From Candidatus Fermentithermobacillaceae bacterium (lineage in GTDB: Bacteria; Bacillota; Sulfobacillia; Fermentithermobacillales; Fermentithermobacillaceae), in contig DUSI01000049.1 in the NCBI GenBank assembly GCA_012842685.1, positions 62,001-126,000 on the forward strand: a DNA stretch of 64,000 nt, in the 5' to 3' direction. The stretch's first letter is position 1, and the number at the start of each line of letters is the position of its first letter. The notes below the pieces were generated by a model. It did not search any database. It saw nothing but the letters and a program-made list of their open reading frames with translations, and was not told the origin of the DNA. The position numbers and the translations under genes were made by a program. Of this stretch, positions 51,139 to 58,880 are shown piece by piece.

Positions 51139-52419
51139 ATGGACTTCAGGGCACTCGTTTTCTTTTTGGGCATCCTGGCAACGTACTTCGCAATCCTCAG
51201 GGTGAGGAAAGACACCCTTTCCGCTCTTAGCCTCGCTTTGGCTGTCCTCGTACTGGCGGCTTCTATGGTCCTCTTCCCTGAACCCTCCTTCAGGGCAGCC
51301 GAGCGCGGGCTCAAGGTGTGGTGGGACGTGGTGCTGCCCGCCCTCCTTCCCTTCTTCATCGCGGCCGAACTACTTATGGGGCTGGGAGTGGTCCACTTCA
51401 TGGCGGTCCTCTGCCAGCCGATCATGCGCCCCCTTTTCAACGTCCCCGGAGCCGGTTCGTTCACCATGGCCATGGGCATCGCTTCCGGCTACCCGCTGGG
51501 CGCCGCCCTTTCGGCCCGCCTAAAGGACGAAGGGCTGGCCAACAAGACTGAGGCGGAACGCCTCATGTGCTTCTGCAACACTTCCGACCCCCTTTTCATG
51601 ACCGGGGCCGTCGCAGTGGGGATGTTCAGGAGGGCCGATCTGGCGATCGTCATAACAACGGCCCATTACCTGTCCGCGCTCCTTGTGGGCTTCCTGATGC
51701 GCTTTTGGAAAATGAAAGACGAGAAGACGCCGCCCGTCGAATCTGAGGGTTCCTTTATACTGGTCCGGGCCTACAGGGCGATGAGGGATGCCCAGAGAGA
51801 GAAGAAGAAGCCTTTCGGAGAGCTCTTGGGAAACTCGGTGACCCGTTCGATAAACACTCTCCTCTCGATCCTGGGCTTCATAGTCCTCTTCTCCGTCATA
51901 TTCGAGCTCTTGCGAATAGCCGGAGTCACTGCTGCCATATCAAACGGTATATCCAGGCTGGTCCCGGATTCCATAATCCCAAAGGCCCTCCACGAACCTC
52001 TGGTAAGTGGCTTCTTTGAGATCACCATCGGCACGACAATGGCCAGCGAGGCGGAGGCTCCCCTCGTGGCGAGGGTTGCAGCGGCCAGCGCCATCATAGC
52101 CTGGAGCGGCCTCAGCGTGCTGGCCCAGGTAGCCGCGGTAACCCAGCCGTCCGGCCTTTCGGTCGCCCCTTACGCCTTCGCCAGGTTCTTCCAGGGGATT
52201 ATGGCCGCGGTCTTCACCGTCCTCCTCATGAAACCGGGCGAGACCCGGTGGTCCTTGCCGGCTTTCGACCCTTATGTGCCCGCAGGCTCGCTGGCCTGGG
52301 TGAGGAACCTGGGGACGTCAACCGCAGCTTGCGCGGCCGCTCTTGCAGCGGCTCTGGTCATAGCGCTCGCGGTATCGGCGGTTCTGAGCTTCCGGGAAAA
52401 CAGAGGGTCCGAGCGCTAA
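51139..52419 (+). CDS. ylbJ: YlbJ, sporulation membrane protein
   Basis: 426 residues, about 8-10 membrane spans, nucleoside-recognition (Gate) type. LKVWWDVVLPALLPFFIAAE, FNVPGAGSFTMAMGIASGYP, and MCFCNTSDPLFMTGAVAVGM are conserved YlbJ segments. In Bacillus ylbJ is a sigma-E gene needed for proper spores; an element CATATAGAT about 30 bases upstream (51103-51111) vaguely resembles a sigma-E -10. Start ATG 51139 with AAGGAGG seven bases upstream. Divergent from yceD. Confidence 0.9.
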   Translation: MDFRALVFFLGILATYFAILRVRKDTLSALSLALAVLVLAASMVLFPEPSFRAAERGLKVWWDVVLPALLPFFIAAELLMGLGVVHFMAVLCQPIMRPLFNVPGAGSFTMAMGIASGYPLGAALSARLKDEGLANKTEAERLMCFCNTSDPLFMTGAVAVGMFRRADLAIVITTAHYLSALLVGFLMRFWKMKDEKTPPVESEGSFILVRAYRAMRDAQREKKKPFGELLGNSVTRSINTLLSILGFIVLFSVIFELLRIAGVTAAISNGISRLVPDSIIPKALHEPLVSGFFEITIGTTMASEAEAPLVARVAAASAIIAWSGLSVLAQVAAVTQPSGLSVAPYAFARFFQGIMAAVFTVLLMKPGETRWSLPAFDPYVPAGSLAWVRNLGTSTAACAAALAAALVIALAVSAVLSFRENRGSER

Positions 52420-52458
52420 GCCCGGCCCCCGGATTTCACTCAGGCTGAGTCTCAAGCG

Positions 52459-53043
52459 TTATTTCCTCCGGCGCCTCCTGGAGGTCTCCTCCTCTTCTTC
52501 ATCGTCGCCGGCAAAGAACTCTTCTTCCTCATCGTCTTCGAAGGCGTCTTCGTCACCCGAAATCTCGGCTGACCTGGTGGCCGCGGCCTCCTTGTCGACC
52601 TGCAGCTCGCGCCTTCCTTCTCGGACCCGCTCCAGGATATTCAGGAGGTGGTCCTCGACGGATCTCATGAGCTCGTCAGCGTACTCCCTGGCGCCCAGGT
52701 TAATCTGTTTGGCAACTTCCTTTGCCCTGTTCATGAGCTCCTCCGCCTGGGCCCGCGCCTCCTTGGTGATCACCGACTCGCTGGCCAAGGTAGCTATCTG
52801 ACCCTGGGCGTCTTTCAATATTTCCTCCGCTTCTTTTCTCGCTTCCTGGAGGATCCGGTCCCGCTCCTTAAGAAGCCATTTTGCCTGCTCAAGCTCGTGC
52901 GGTAGTTGAGCGCGAAGATCGTCAAGGATGGTGAATATCTCCTCTTCGTCCACGAGGAGCTTCCCCATCAGCGGGACTCGCGAGCACTCCGAAAGATACG
53001 CCTCAAGTTTATCGAGCAAAGCCAGAACGTCCACGCTGAGCAC
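52459..53043 (-). CDS. Coiled-coil protein with acidic tail, beside coaD
   Basis: 194 residues, function unknown. N-terminal 40 residues (VLALLDKLEAYLSECSRVPL; GKLLVDEEEIFTILDDLRA) followed by a long coiled coil (45-145) rich in Lys, Glu and Ala resembling ATP-synthase b-type or DivIVA-type helices. Then comes a very acidic stretch (150-185) and a basic end (RRRRRK). Similar proteins occur next to coaD in other Clostridia and are sometimes mislabelled as ATPase subunits. Soluble, possibly oligomeric. It is 8 bases from coaD. Confidence 0.75.
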   Translation of the reverse strand: MLSVDVLALLDKLEAYLSECSRVPLMGKLLVDEEEIFTILDDLRAQLPHELEQAKWLLKERDRILQEARKEAEEILKDAQGQIATLASESVITKEARAQAEELMNRAKEVAKQINLGAREYADELMRSVEDHLLNILERVREGRRELQVDKEAAATRSAEISGDEDAFEDDEEEEFFAGDDEEEEETSRRRRRK

Positions 53044-53051
53044 CTCGCCTC

Positions 53052-53546
53052 CTAGATATCCTTTCCCAATTTGTTTCCAATTTTCTGGAACAGCCTCTCC
53101 TCAACGGCGGGAGGCACCAAGTCTTTGATGCACCCTCCGTAGGACGCGACTTCCTTCACAAGGCTCGAACTCAGGTACAAGTACTTGAGAGATGTCATCA
53201 TGAAAAGCGTCTCGAGTTCAGGCGCGAGTTTCTTGTTCATAAGGGCCATCTTGAACTCGTAGTCAAAATCGGAGACGGCTCTGAGGCCTTTGACAATTGC
53301 GCAGGCGCCGCACTTCTTGGCGTAGTCCACTAGGAGCCCGGTGGATGAATCCACGGTCACGTTGGGGATATCCGCCACCGACTCCCGTATCATCGCGACT
53401 CGCTCCTCGACGCTGAAGAGGCAAGTCTTAGACGGATTGTCGAATACCACGACGAAAAGCCGGTCGAATATCTTGGCGGCACGCCTTATGATATCGAGGT
53501 GCCCGTTGGTAAGCGGATCGAAGCTACCCGGATAAACGGCCTTCAA
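53052..53546 (-). CDS. coaD: Phosphopantetheine adenylyltransferase
   Basis: 164 residues from TTG 53546. [19 protein letters not shown] holds the T/HxGH nucleotide motif; the C-terminal [15 protein letters not shown] is the ISSS/T(R/L)-type segment. It makes dephospho-CoA in CoA synthesis. Usually rsmD lies directly upstream; here it does not. Confidence 0.96.
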   Translation of the reverse strand: MKAVYPGSFDPLTNGHLDIIRRAAKIFDRLFVVVFDNPSKTCLFSVEERVAMIRESVADIPNVTVDSSTGLLVDYAKKCGACAIVKGLRAVSDFDYEFKMALMNKKLAPELETLFMMTSLKYLYLSSSLVKEVASYGGCIKDLVPPAVEERLFQKIGNKLGKDI

Positions 53547-53688
53547 CAGAGATCATTCCTTCGTCGCAAAAATCCTCTTGACTTGTGCATAAAAAACCCG
53601 TCTCGGAGCCACACTTACCCACGAGAGTCGAGGCTCGATCGTAAGATCGACCGAAGCAGGCTCTTCCTCCGGTTTCTCCTCTCCCAAT

Positions 53689-53734
53689 GCCGCTTCGCAA
53701 AAGAAGCGGCGTTTTTTTTGCCGAGAAACTCGGC
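53689..53734 (+). terminator. Orphan forward-strand terminator, tandem hairpins
   Basis: GCCGCTTC (53689-53696), loop, GAAGCGGC (53703-53710), then T8 (53712-53719). A second hairpin GCCGAG AAA CTCGGC (53720-53734) follows at once. It is a perfect terminator on the forward strand, but the nearest forward gene ends 1.27 kb upstream. The 53547-53852 gap has no confident gene. Confidence 0.8.
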
Positions 53735-53852
53735 TTCTACGAGACGCTGCTCAAAACCTTCTAGCCAACATCCTATCACGAGGCGCCACCGGAAAGGAAA
53801 TACTCGCCCGGAAATTCTTAAGACACGAGCCGGTCGCGGGCGGGTGGATTCT

Positions 53853-54293
53853 TCAGGAACCATCCCGCAAAAGGAAGTAGACGCCTGCGATGAGGAAAGC
53901 GGCCCCCAGCAGCTTCATCCAGCCTATCGTGACCTTTTGGCCCGTAAGCCCAAGGAAATCCAGGATGAGGGCGGTCACTATCTGAGCAGATACTATGGCC
54001 GTGTTCGCGCTTGAAACCCCCACGGCACCTACGCTGGTTAGAACTCCCCAAATGATGAGAACGCTGAGGGGCCCTCCCAGGAAGCTCCACCACGGGGCCT
54101 CTTTGAGCTTCGCCAGGCTTCCCTGGCCCATCCCTAGGACCAGGAGCCCTCCCAAGAGGATAGAACCGATCACGTGCACGACAAAAGACGCCTCAAAGGC
54201 GCCAGCCTTTTTCCCGAGCACCGAGTTGAAGGCGCCCTGAACCGCCATGGAGGCGCCGGCTAGGGCCGCGATCAGAAGCGGGACTATTCTCAC
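53853..54293 (-). CDS. DMT-family transporter (DUF606/YdcZ type)
   Basis: 146 residues from GTG 54293 (GAGGGGG seven bases upstream). The open frame upstream of this start is antisense to gpr. Five spans (LLIAALAGASMAVQGAFNSV; GAFEASFVVHVIGSILLGGL; LIIWGVLTSVGAVGVSSANT; ALILDFLGLTGQKVTIGWMK; LLGAAFLIAGVYFLL) and a small size place it in the half-size drug/metabolite-transporter group. Substrate unknown. It is divergent from gpr. Confidence 0.85.
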   Translation of the reverse strand: MRIVPLLIAALAGASMAVQGAFNSVLGKKAGAFEASFVVHVIGSILLGGLLVLGMGQGSLAKLKEAPWWSFLGGPLSVLIIWGVLTSVGAVGVSSANTAIVSAQIVTALILDFLGLTGQKVTIGWMKLLGAAFLIAGVYFLLRDGS

Positions 54294-54399
54294 CTGCAGT
54301 CCCCCTCGAGGATGGTGTGATATACTGCCCTCTCCCCTGGGTAGTATAACTTGGGACGCCGGAGGGAATCCCAAATGCTCAAGCTCGGGGGGACACCTA

Positions 54400-55338
54400 T
54401 TGTTCGTAAGCGATAGCGAGAGGACTGACCTGGCGCTGGAACGCGCCCACATCGCAACGTCCCGGGCCGGCGCGCAAATCCCCGGGATGGAAGTTCGCGA
54501 AGAAGAGTTCGACGGCATGAAGATAACCAGGGTATCCGTCCTCACTCCAGAAGCCGGAGCCCAGATAGGCAAGCCGCCAGGGAGGTATTTCACCCTGGAA
54601 TGCCCTGCCTTGAGGTACCGTAGCAGGGAGACCCTGAAACAGGTCGCAGGTATCATCGCCTCCGAGCTCTCGGTGCTCGCGGGGCTGCCAAGGCAAAACG
54701 ACGTGCTCATCGTAGGTCTTGGGAACTGGCAAGCCACGCCCGACGCCCTTGGGCCCAGGGTGGTCTCCCAGCTCATGATCACCAGGAATATCCGGGAACA
54801 CCTGCCCCAAGAGCTGGGCGGCCGCCTCAACCCCGTGGCCGCCATATCGCCCGGCGTCTTGGGAATAACGGGCATAGAGACGATCGACATCGTGAGAGGC
54901 ATCGTGGAGCAGGTGAGGCCGGAAGTTGTCATCACGGTCGACGCCCTTGCAGCGAGGTCCCCGTCGAGGCTCCTCACCACCATCCAGATAGCCGACACCG
55001 GCATCCAGCCTGGCTCAGGCGTGGGTAACAGGAGACCCGGGATAAACCAAGAGACCTTGGGCATCCCCGTCATCGCCATAGGTATACCCACGGTGGTATC
55101 GGGAGCGGCCATCGCCATGGACGCCCTGGACGCCTATTTCCGGAAGTTCAACCCCCACGCCAGGGCGACGCTGGATTCAGTCACTGACTTCCTGGGTGAG
55201 GACCTCCGCGACCTCATGGTCACGACCAAAGACATCGACGTTGAGATAATGGAGATGTCAAAGCTCTTGGCAGGGGCGCTCAACAAAGCCACCCAGCCGG
55301 CCATAAGCGAAGAAGAAATGCTGGATTACCTTCAGTAA
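54400..55338 (+). CDS. gpr: GPR endopeptidase (spore protease)
   Basis: 312 residues from TTG 54400 (GGGGGGA upstream); earlier codons lack family resemblance. SERTDLALERAHI and the propeptide-like start match GPR; VGLGNWQATPDALGPRVV, ITVDALAARSPSRLLTTIQI and GVGNRRPGINQETLGIPVIA are typical, with the aspartates implicated in catalysis. It degrades small acid-soluble spore proteins at germination; such a substrate is encoded at 56474-56722. TGATATA and TAGTATAA at 54318-54347 could be a poor sigma-G-type promoter. Confidence 0.93.
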   Translation: MFVSDSERTDLALERAHIATSRAGAQIPGMEVREEEFDGMKITRVSVLTPEAGAQIGKPPGRYFTLECPALRYRSRETLKQVAGIIASELSVLAGLPRQNDVLIVGLGNWQATPDALGPRVVSQLMITRNIREHLPQELGGRLNPVAAISPGVLGITGIETIDIVRGIVEQVRPEVVITVDALAARSPSRLLTTIQIADTGIQPGSGVGNRRPGINQETLGIPVIAIGIPTVVSGAAIAMDALDAYFRKFNPHARATLDSVTDFLGEDLRDLMVTTKDIDVEIMEMSKLLAGALNKATQPAISEEEMLDYLQ

Positions 55339-55344
55339 CCTTCA

Positions 55345-55387
55345 GCCCTCAGGGCGGCGATGTGACGGGATCTCGCCCCCTGAGGGC
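55345..55387. terminator. Bidirectional hairpin between gpr and the creatininase-family gene
   Basis: GCCCTCAGGG (55345-55354) pairs with CCCTGAGGGC (55378-55387). It is centred between two convergent genes. Confidence 0.65.
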
Positions 55388-55400
55388 CGTCTACCTGCGG

Positions 55401-56324
55401 CTACTCGGGCAGCCTTCTCAAGAACGAAAGGGCCTCCAGGATGGCTGCGGGCCTCGCGTCGTCGCCCGCCAAGGCCCTCTCGATCAGCCTCAAAGATATT
55501 TCTACGTGGGCTCTGAGCATCGCCTCGCCTGAGTCCTTGCTCGCGAGGGCCGGCGCTCCCATGTAGGGAAGAAAACCTTCCTGGCCGGTCCAGGCCATCG
55601 CCTGGGCGAGGTGCCTGAGGTCTTCCCCGATCCGCTTTCTCCCCAAGGATTCGAAGATGCGGCCCATCTTGTCAACGATCTTGGCCGCGCCCCTCAGCTC
55701 TGGAGGGTACGATGGCCTTATCTCACGCACGTCGCAGAGGACCATGTCGGGATAGACCGCCATCATGAGGGAAGTCTCGTTGGTCCCCGCGTGGTTGTCG
55801 GGGTCGTCCCCGCATTCGGTAGGCCTTAACCCGGTCATAGACATGAGTTCAGGGTCGTGAACGATCATCCGGCGGTATATGTCGATGAAAGGATCTATGA
55901 GCTGAAAACGCCACTTGTTCCAAGCCTTCCTCGAAGCGCTGGAGATTGCCAGGTGGTGCCTGGGACCGCCGTGGTTATCGAACACGACCAGGTACTTAAA
56001 CCCTTGCTTCGCGAGGCCTTTGCAATAGTCGATCAAGACGCCCTCAAGGTGCGGAGCGCCAACAGACAGGGATCCCGGGTAAGGAAGGGCGTCCGAGCCG
56101 CAGTGGAGGGACGGTAAGATTACGATAGAGACCTCGGGGTGCCTTTCCCCAAGGGCTTTCACTACCCTGTCCCTGACGGCTTCGGCGATGTAGATATCCG
56201 TCCCGAGGGGCAAATGATGCCCGTGTACCTCTATTGGGCTCACCACCATCGTGAAGACCGTGCGATCCCTGGGAAGCCTCTCCAGGTGCTCAGGCGTCAA
56301 ACGGACATACTCCAGGAGTGCCAT
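55401..56324 (-). CDS. Creatininase-family metalloamidohydrolase
   Basis: 307 residues. The metal-binding set of the family is visible: VSPIEVHGHHLPLGTD (Glu, His, Asp), VFDNHGGPRHH, and HAGTNETSLMM. Family members open small cyclic amides or act on formamidopyrimidines such as in mycofactocin and coenzyme F420 pathways, so the substrate is open. It lies between gpr and an SASP gene, with no pathway neighbours. Cytoplasmic. Confidence 0.83.
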   Translation of the reverse strand: MALLEYVRLTPEHLERLPRDRTVFTMVVSPIEVHGHHLPLGTDIYIAEAVRDRVVKALGERHPEVSIVILPSLHCGSDALPYPGSLSVGAPHLEGVLIDYCKGLAKQGFKYLVVFDNHGGPRHHLAISSASRKAWNKWRFQLIDPFIDIYRRMIVHDPELMSMTGLRPTECGDDPDNHAGTNETSLMMAVYPDMVLCDVREIRPSYPPELRGAAKIVDKMGRIFESLGRKRIGEDLRHLAQAMAWTGQEGFLPYMGAPALASKDSGEAMLRAHVEISLRLIERALAGDDARPAAILEALSFLRRLPE

Positions 56325-56473
56325 TTCCTCTCACCCCGGGATCTATTTCTCGAGCGAACCATGGGCTCCCTGCCCGCTGGCCTGACCCCTGGCAGAAATG
56401 GGAAGGGGGTAGGTTTGCTACCCCCTCCTTGTGGTCATACCTCTTATGAGAGACCTAGCCTATTGACGACGAC

Positions 56474-56722
56474 TTAGTACTGCCTCTGCTGCTGGGCTCC
56501 CGCTGCGGGGAATCTGCCCTGCGCCAGGCTCTGCTCGGCCAGCTCGATCATCCGCCTGACCATGTGCCCGCCGACGGCACCGCAGGTACGGGACGGGATG
56601 TCGCCCCAGTAACCGCCCGGAGGCTGGATGCCAAGCTCATTGGCTATCTCGTTCCTGAAGGCATCGAGAGCCGCACGAGCCTGAGGCACAACCGCGACGT
56701 TACGCTTCTGTCCGGTTCCCAT
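56474..56722 (-). CDS. Alpha/beta-type small acid-soluble spore protein
   Basis: 82 residues from ATG 56722 (AGGAGG eight bases upstream). FRNEIANELGI holds the GPR cleavage site (Glu-Ile-Ala) and the first DNA-binding helix; YWGDIPSRTCGAVGGHMVRR is the second conserved region. It coats and protects DNA in spores. A sigma-G-type promoter precedes it, and gpr, its protease, is 1 kb away. A cysteine in the second region (RTCG) is common in Clostridia. Confidence 0.93.
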   Translation of the reverse strand: MGTGQKRNVAVVPQARAALDAFRNEIANELGIQPPGGYWGDIPSRTCGAVGGHMVRRMIELAEQSLAQGRFPAAGAQQQRQY

Positions 56723-56745
56723 TCATGTCACCTCCTGTCGAACGT

Positions 56746-56774
56746 TATTATGTTCACTACAGAAGGCTTCATGC
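56746..56774 (-). promoter_or_regulatory. Sigma-G-type promoter of the SASP gene
   Basis: Reverse strand: GCATGA (56769-56774), 16 bases, CATAATA (56746-56752). Both boxes fit the forespore sigma-G consensus (GHATR and CATWHTA). Confidence 0.7.
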
Positions 56775-56794
56775 TGGGATGTTGTGGCTTGTTT

Positions 56795-56810
56795 ATGTCA
56801 AGTTTGACAT
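56795..56810. promoter_or_regulatory. 7-2-7 palindrome between recG and the SASP gene
   Basis: ATGTCAA GT TTGACAT is an exact dyad, and TGTTTA/TAAACA sites flank it in mirrored order. It lies 15 bases past the recG stop. It could be an operator for the SASP gene or a weak recG terminator; it has no T-run. Confidence 0.4.
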
Positions 56811-56825
56811 TTTGTAAACAATAAT

Positions 56826-58874
56826 TCAGCGGGAACGCCCGTGCTCTAGCGGGTCGCCGAACTTGTCCCGGATGCGCATCACCATCTCCCTGATCTCGAG
56901 AGGAGCCGAACCCGACTCCACAAGGGAGAGCATCTCCCTTGCCTCTTCCCTGGCCTTTGCCACCAGTTCCAATGTGAGTCCCAGTTCGGCCAGCTTGGTG
57001 TCCGGCATCCCGTGTTGGGCGGTGCCGAAGAACTGTCCCGGGCCCCGTTCCTTTAGGTCCATCTCCGCGACCTCAAACCCGTCGGTGATCCTCTCAAGAG
57101 GTCTGAGCCTTTTTAGCCCTTGTTCCGTTGACGCTATGAAGAAACATGCCGACGGATCGCTGCCGCGCCCGACCCTGCCCCTCAGCTGGTGTAAGGTGGC
57201 AAGCCCGAAGGAATCGGCGTCTTCCACCACCATGACCGTCGCGGCAGGGACATCTATCCCGACTTCGACTACCGTGGTCGCCACGAGCACCTGTAGATCA
57301 CCGGAAGCAAACTTGGTCATCGTTTCGCCGATCTCGCTCTTGGACAAGCCTCCGTGGACGAGGCCGATCTTCGCGCCCCGGAGGTGCGTCCTCTCCAGCT
57401 CCTCCTTTACCGCAGAAGCCGCCCTTCTGTCAGTCTTCCCTTCGTTTATGAGAGGACAGACAACGAATGCTTGCCTTCCCTTCTCGATCTCCTCCAGCAC
57501 TGCCCTGTAGGCAATGTGTCTCCCCGACCGGACGAGACATCTCGTCGTCACCGGAGACCTTCCCTCCGGCATGGAGTCCATGATGGTCACGTCCAGGTCT
57601 CCGTAAAGCGTGAGGGCCAAAGACCTGGGGATTGGCGTCGCGCTCACCACCAGCATGTGGGGGAGCACGTCTTTGCCGGCAGAAAGCTGGAGCCGTTGCT
57701 TCACTCCGAACCGGTGCTGCTCGTCGGTAACCACGAAACCCAGATCCCGCCACTTCACCTCCGGGCTCAGGAGGGCGTTCGTCCCTATCAAGATGTCGAT
57801 CTCGCCAGATGCGAGCTTTTCAAGCGTGGACTCCCTTTCGCTCTTCTTTACGGAGCCCGACAGAAAACCTATCCTCGCCCTATTTCCCAAAAATTTGCAA
57901 AACGTCTTGTAATGCTGCGCCGCCAGGACTTCGGTCGGAGCCATCAGGGCGCCCTGGTAGCCGTTTTCCACGGCGGCCATGAGGCCCCACATGACCACCA
58001 CGGTCTTTCCACTACCTACATCGCCCTGAAGGAGCCTGTTCATGGTGCGCCCCGAGGCTAGATCCCGTCCTATGTCTCCGATGGCTTTCTCTTGGGCGGC
58101 CGTGAGGCGGAAAGGCAAGCTTCTCACAAACTCCCTGGCCGCCTCAAACCTCGTAAAAGGCCTGGGAGCTGGAGCCCTCTCTACTTCCGCCTTCATCGAC
58201 AGAAGACCGACCTGCAGGCTAAGTATCTCCCGGAAAGCAAACGTTTGCCTGGCTTTTTCCCACGTTTCGGCCGAATCCGGATCGTGGATGGCCTTGTAGG
58301 CTTCTACCTCGCCCAAGAGGCCGTGCTTGTCCAAGATGGCGTCGGGTATGAGAGGCCGTATGTGAGGTAAGTAGGTCCTGACCGCTTCTTTGATGATAGC
58401 GTGGAGGTTCTGGGACGTAAGCCCCTGAGTCGCGTGGTACACAGGGATTACGGGACCCTTGTCCTTCAGGGAGCCGGACCGCCAAAGAGGGTGGGCAATC
58501 TCGAGACTCCCCCTTCTCCACTCCACCTTGCCCGACGCGGCTACCGTAAGCCCTGTCCTGAAGGACCGGTACATGTAGGGCATGTTGTACCAGACGAGGT
58601 ACACAACGCCGGTCCCGTCCGATATGGCGACCCTTAAAGCCCTGCCCCGTGTGCTGGGCACGAAGCCGGCGGACACGACTTTACCCTGGACAGTCACTTC
58701 TGACCCCGGCGCAACCGCGCCCATGGGAAGAACCCGGGAGAAATCGTCGATGCGGAAGGGGAAGTGGTCTATGAGGTCCCGCGCCGTGTATATGCCGAGC
58801 TCCCGGAGGCGCTCCGCCCTCCTGGGTCCAACCCCCTTCACGTACCTCACAGGGTCATCCAGCGACGGGCGCAT
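56826..58874 (-). CDS. recG: ATP-dependent DNA helicase RecG
   Basis: 682 residues. An OB-type wedge domain (about 60-150) then helicase motifs: QGDVGSGKTVVVMWGLM (Walker A), VTDEQHRFGVKQR (motif II, DEQH), VVSATPIPRSLALTLYGDLD, and QLRGRVGRGSDPSACF (motif VI). It reverses stalled replication forks. It follows fakA with a 6-base gap, as in many Firmicutes. Confidence 0.96.
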   Translation of the reverse strand: MRPSLDDPVRYVKGVGPRRAERLRELGIYTARDLIDHFPFRIDDFSRVLPMGAVAPGSEVTVQGKVVSAGFVPSTRGRALRVAISDGTGVVYLVWYNMPYMYRSFRTGLTVAASGKVEWRRGSLEIAHPLWRSGSLKDKGPVIPVYHATQGLTSQNLHAIIKEAVRTYLPHIRPLIPDAILDKHGLLGEVEAYKAIHDPDSAETWEKARQTFAFREILSLQVGLLSMKAEVERAPAPRPFTRFEAAREFVRSLPFRLTAAQEKAIGDIGRDLASGRTMNRLLQGDVGSGKTVVVMWGLMAAVENGYQGALMAPTEVLAAQHYKTFCKFLGNRARIGFLSGSVKKSERESTLEKLASGEIDILIGTNALLSPEVKWRDLGFVVTDEQHRFGVKQRLQLSAGKDVLPHMLVVSATPIPRSLALTLYGDLDVTIMDSMPEGRSPVTTRCLVRSGRHIAYRAVLEEIEKGRQAFVVCPLINEGKTDRRAASAVKEELERTHLRGAKIGLVHGGLSKSEIGETMTKFASGDLQVLVATTVVEVGIDVPAATVMVVEDADSFGLATLHQLRGRVGRGSDPSACFFIASTEQGLKRLRPLERITDGFEVAEMDLKERGPGQFFGTAQHGMPDTKLAELGLTLELVAKAREEAREMLSLVESGSAPLEIREMVMRIRDKFGDPLEHGRSR

Positions 58875-58880
58875 CCTTCG

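Noticed and set aside
53853-55118. 421-codon reverse frame running from the DMT transporter through gpr
   Set aside because: Only the last 146 codons look like protein and have a ribosome site (GTG 54293); the rest is the complement of gpr.
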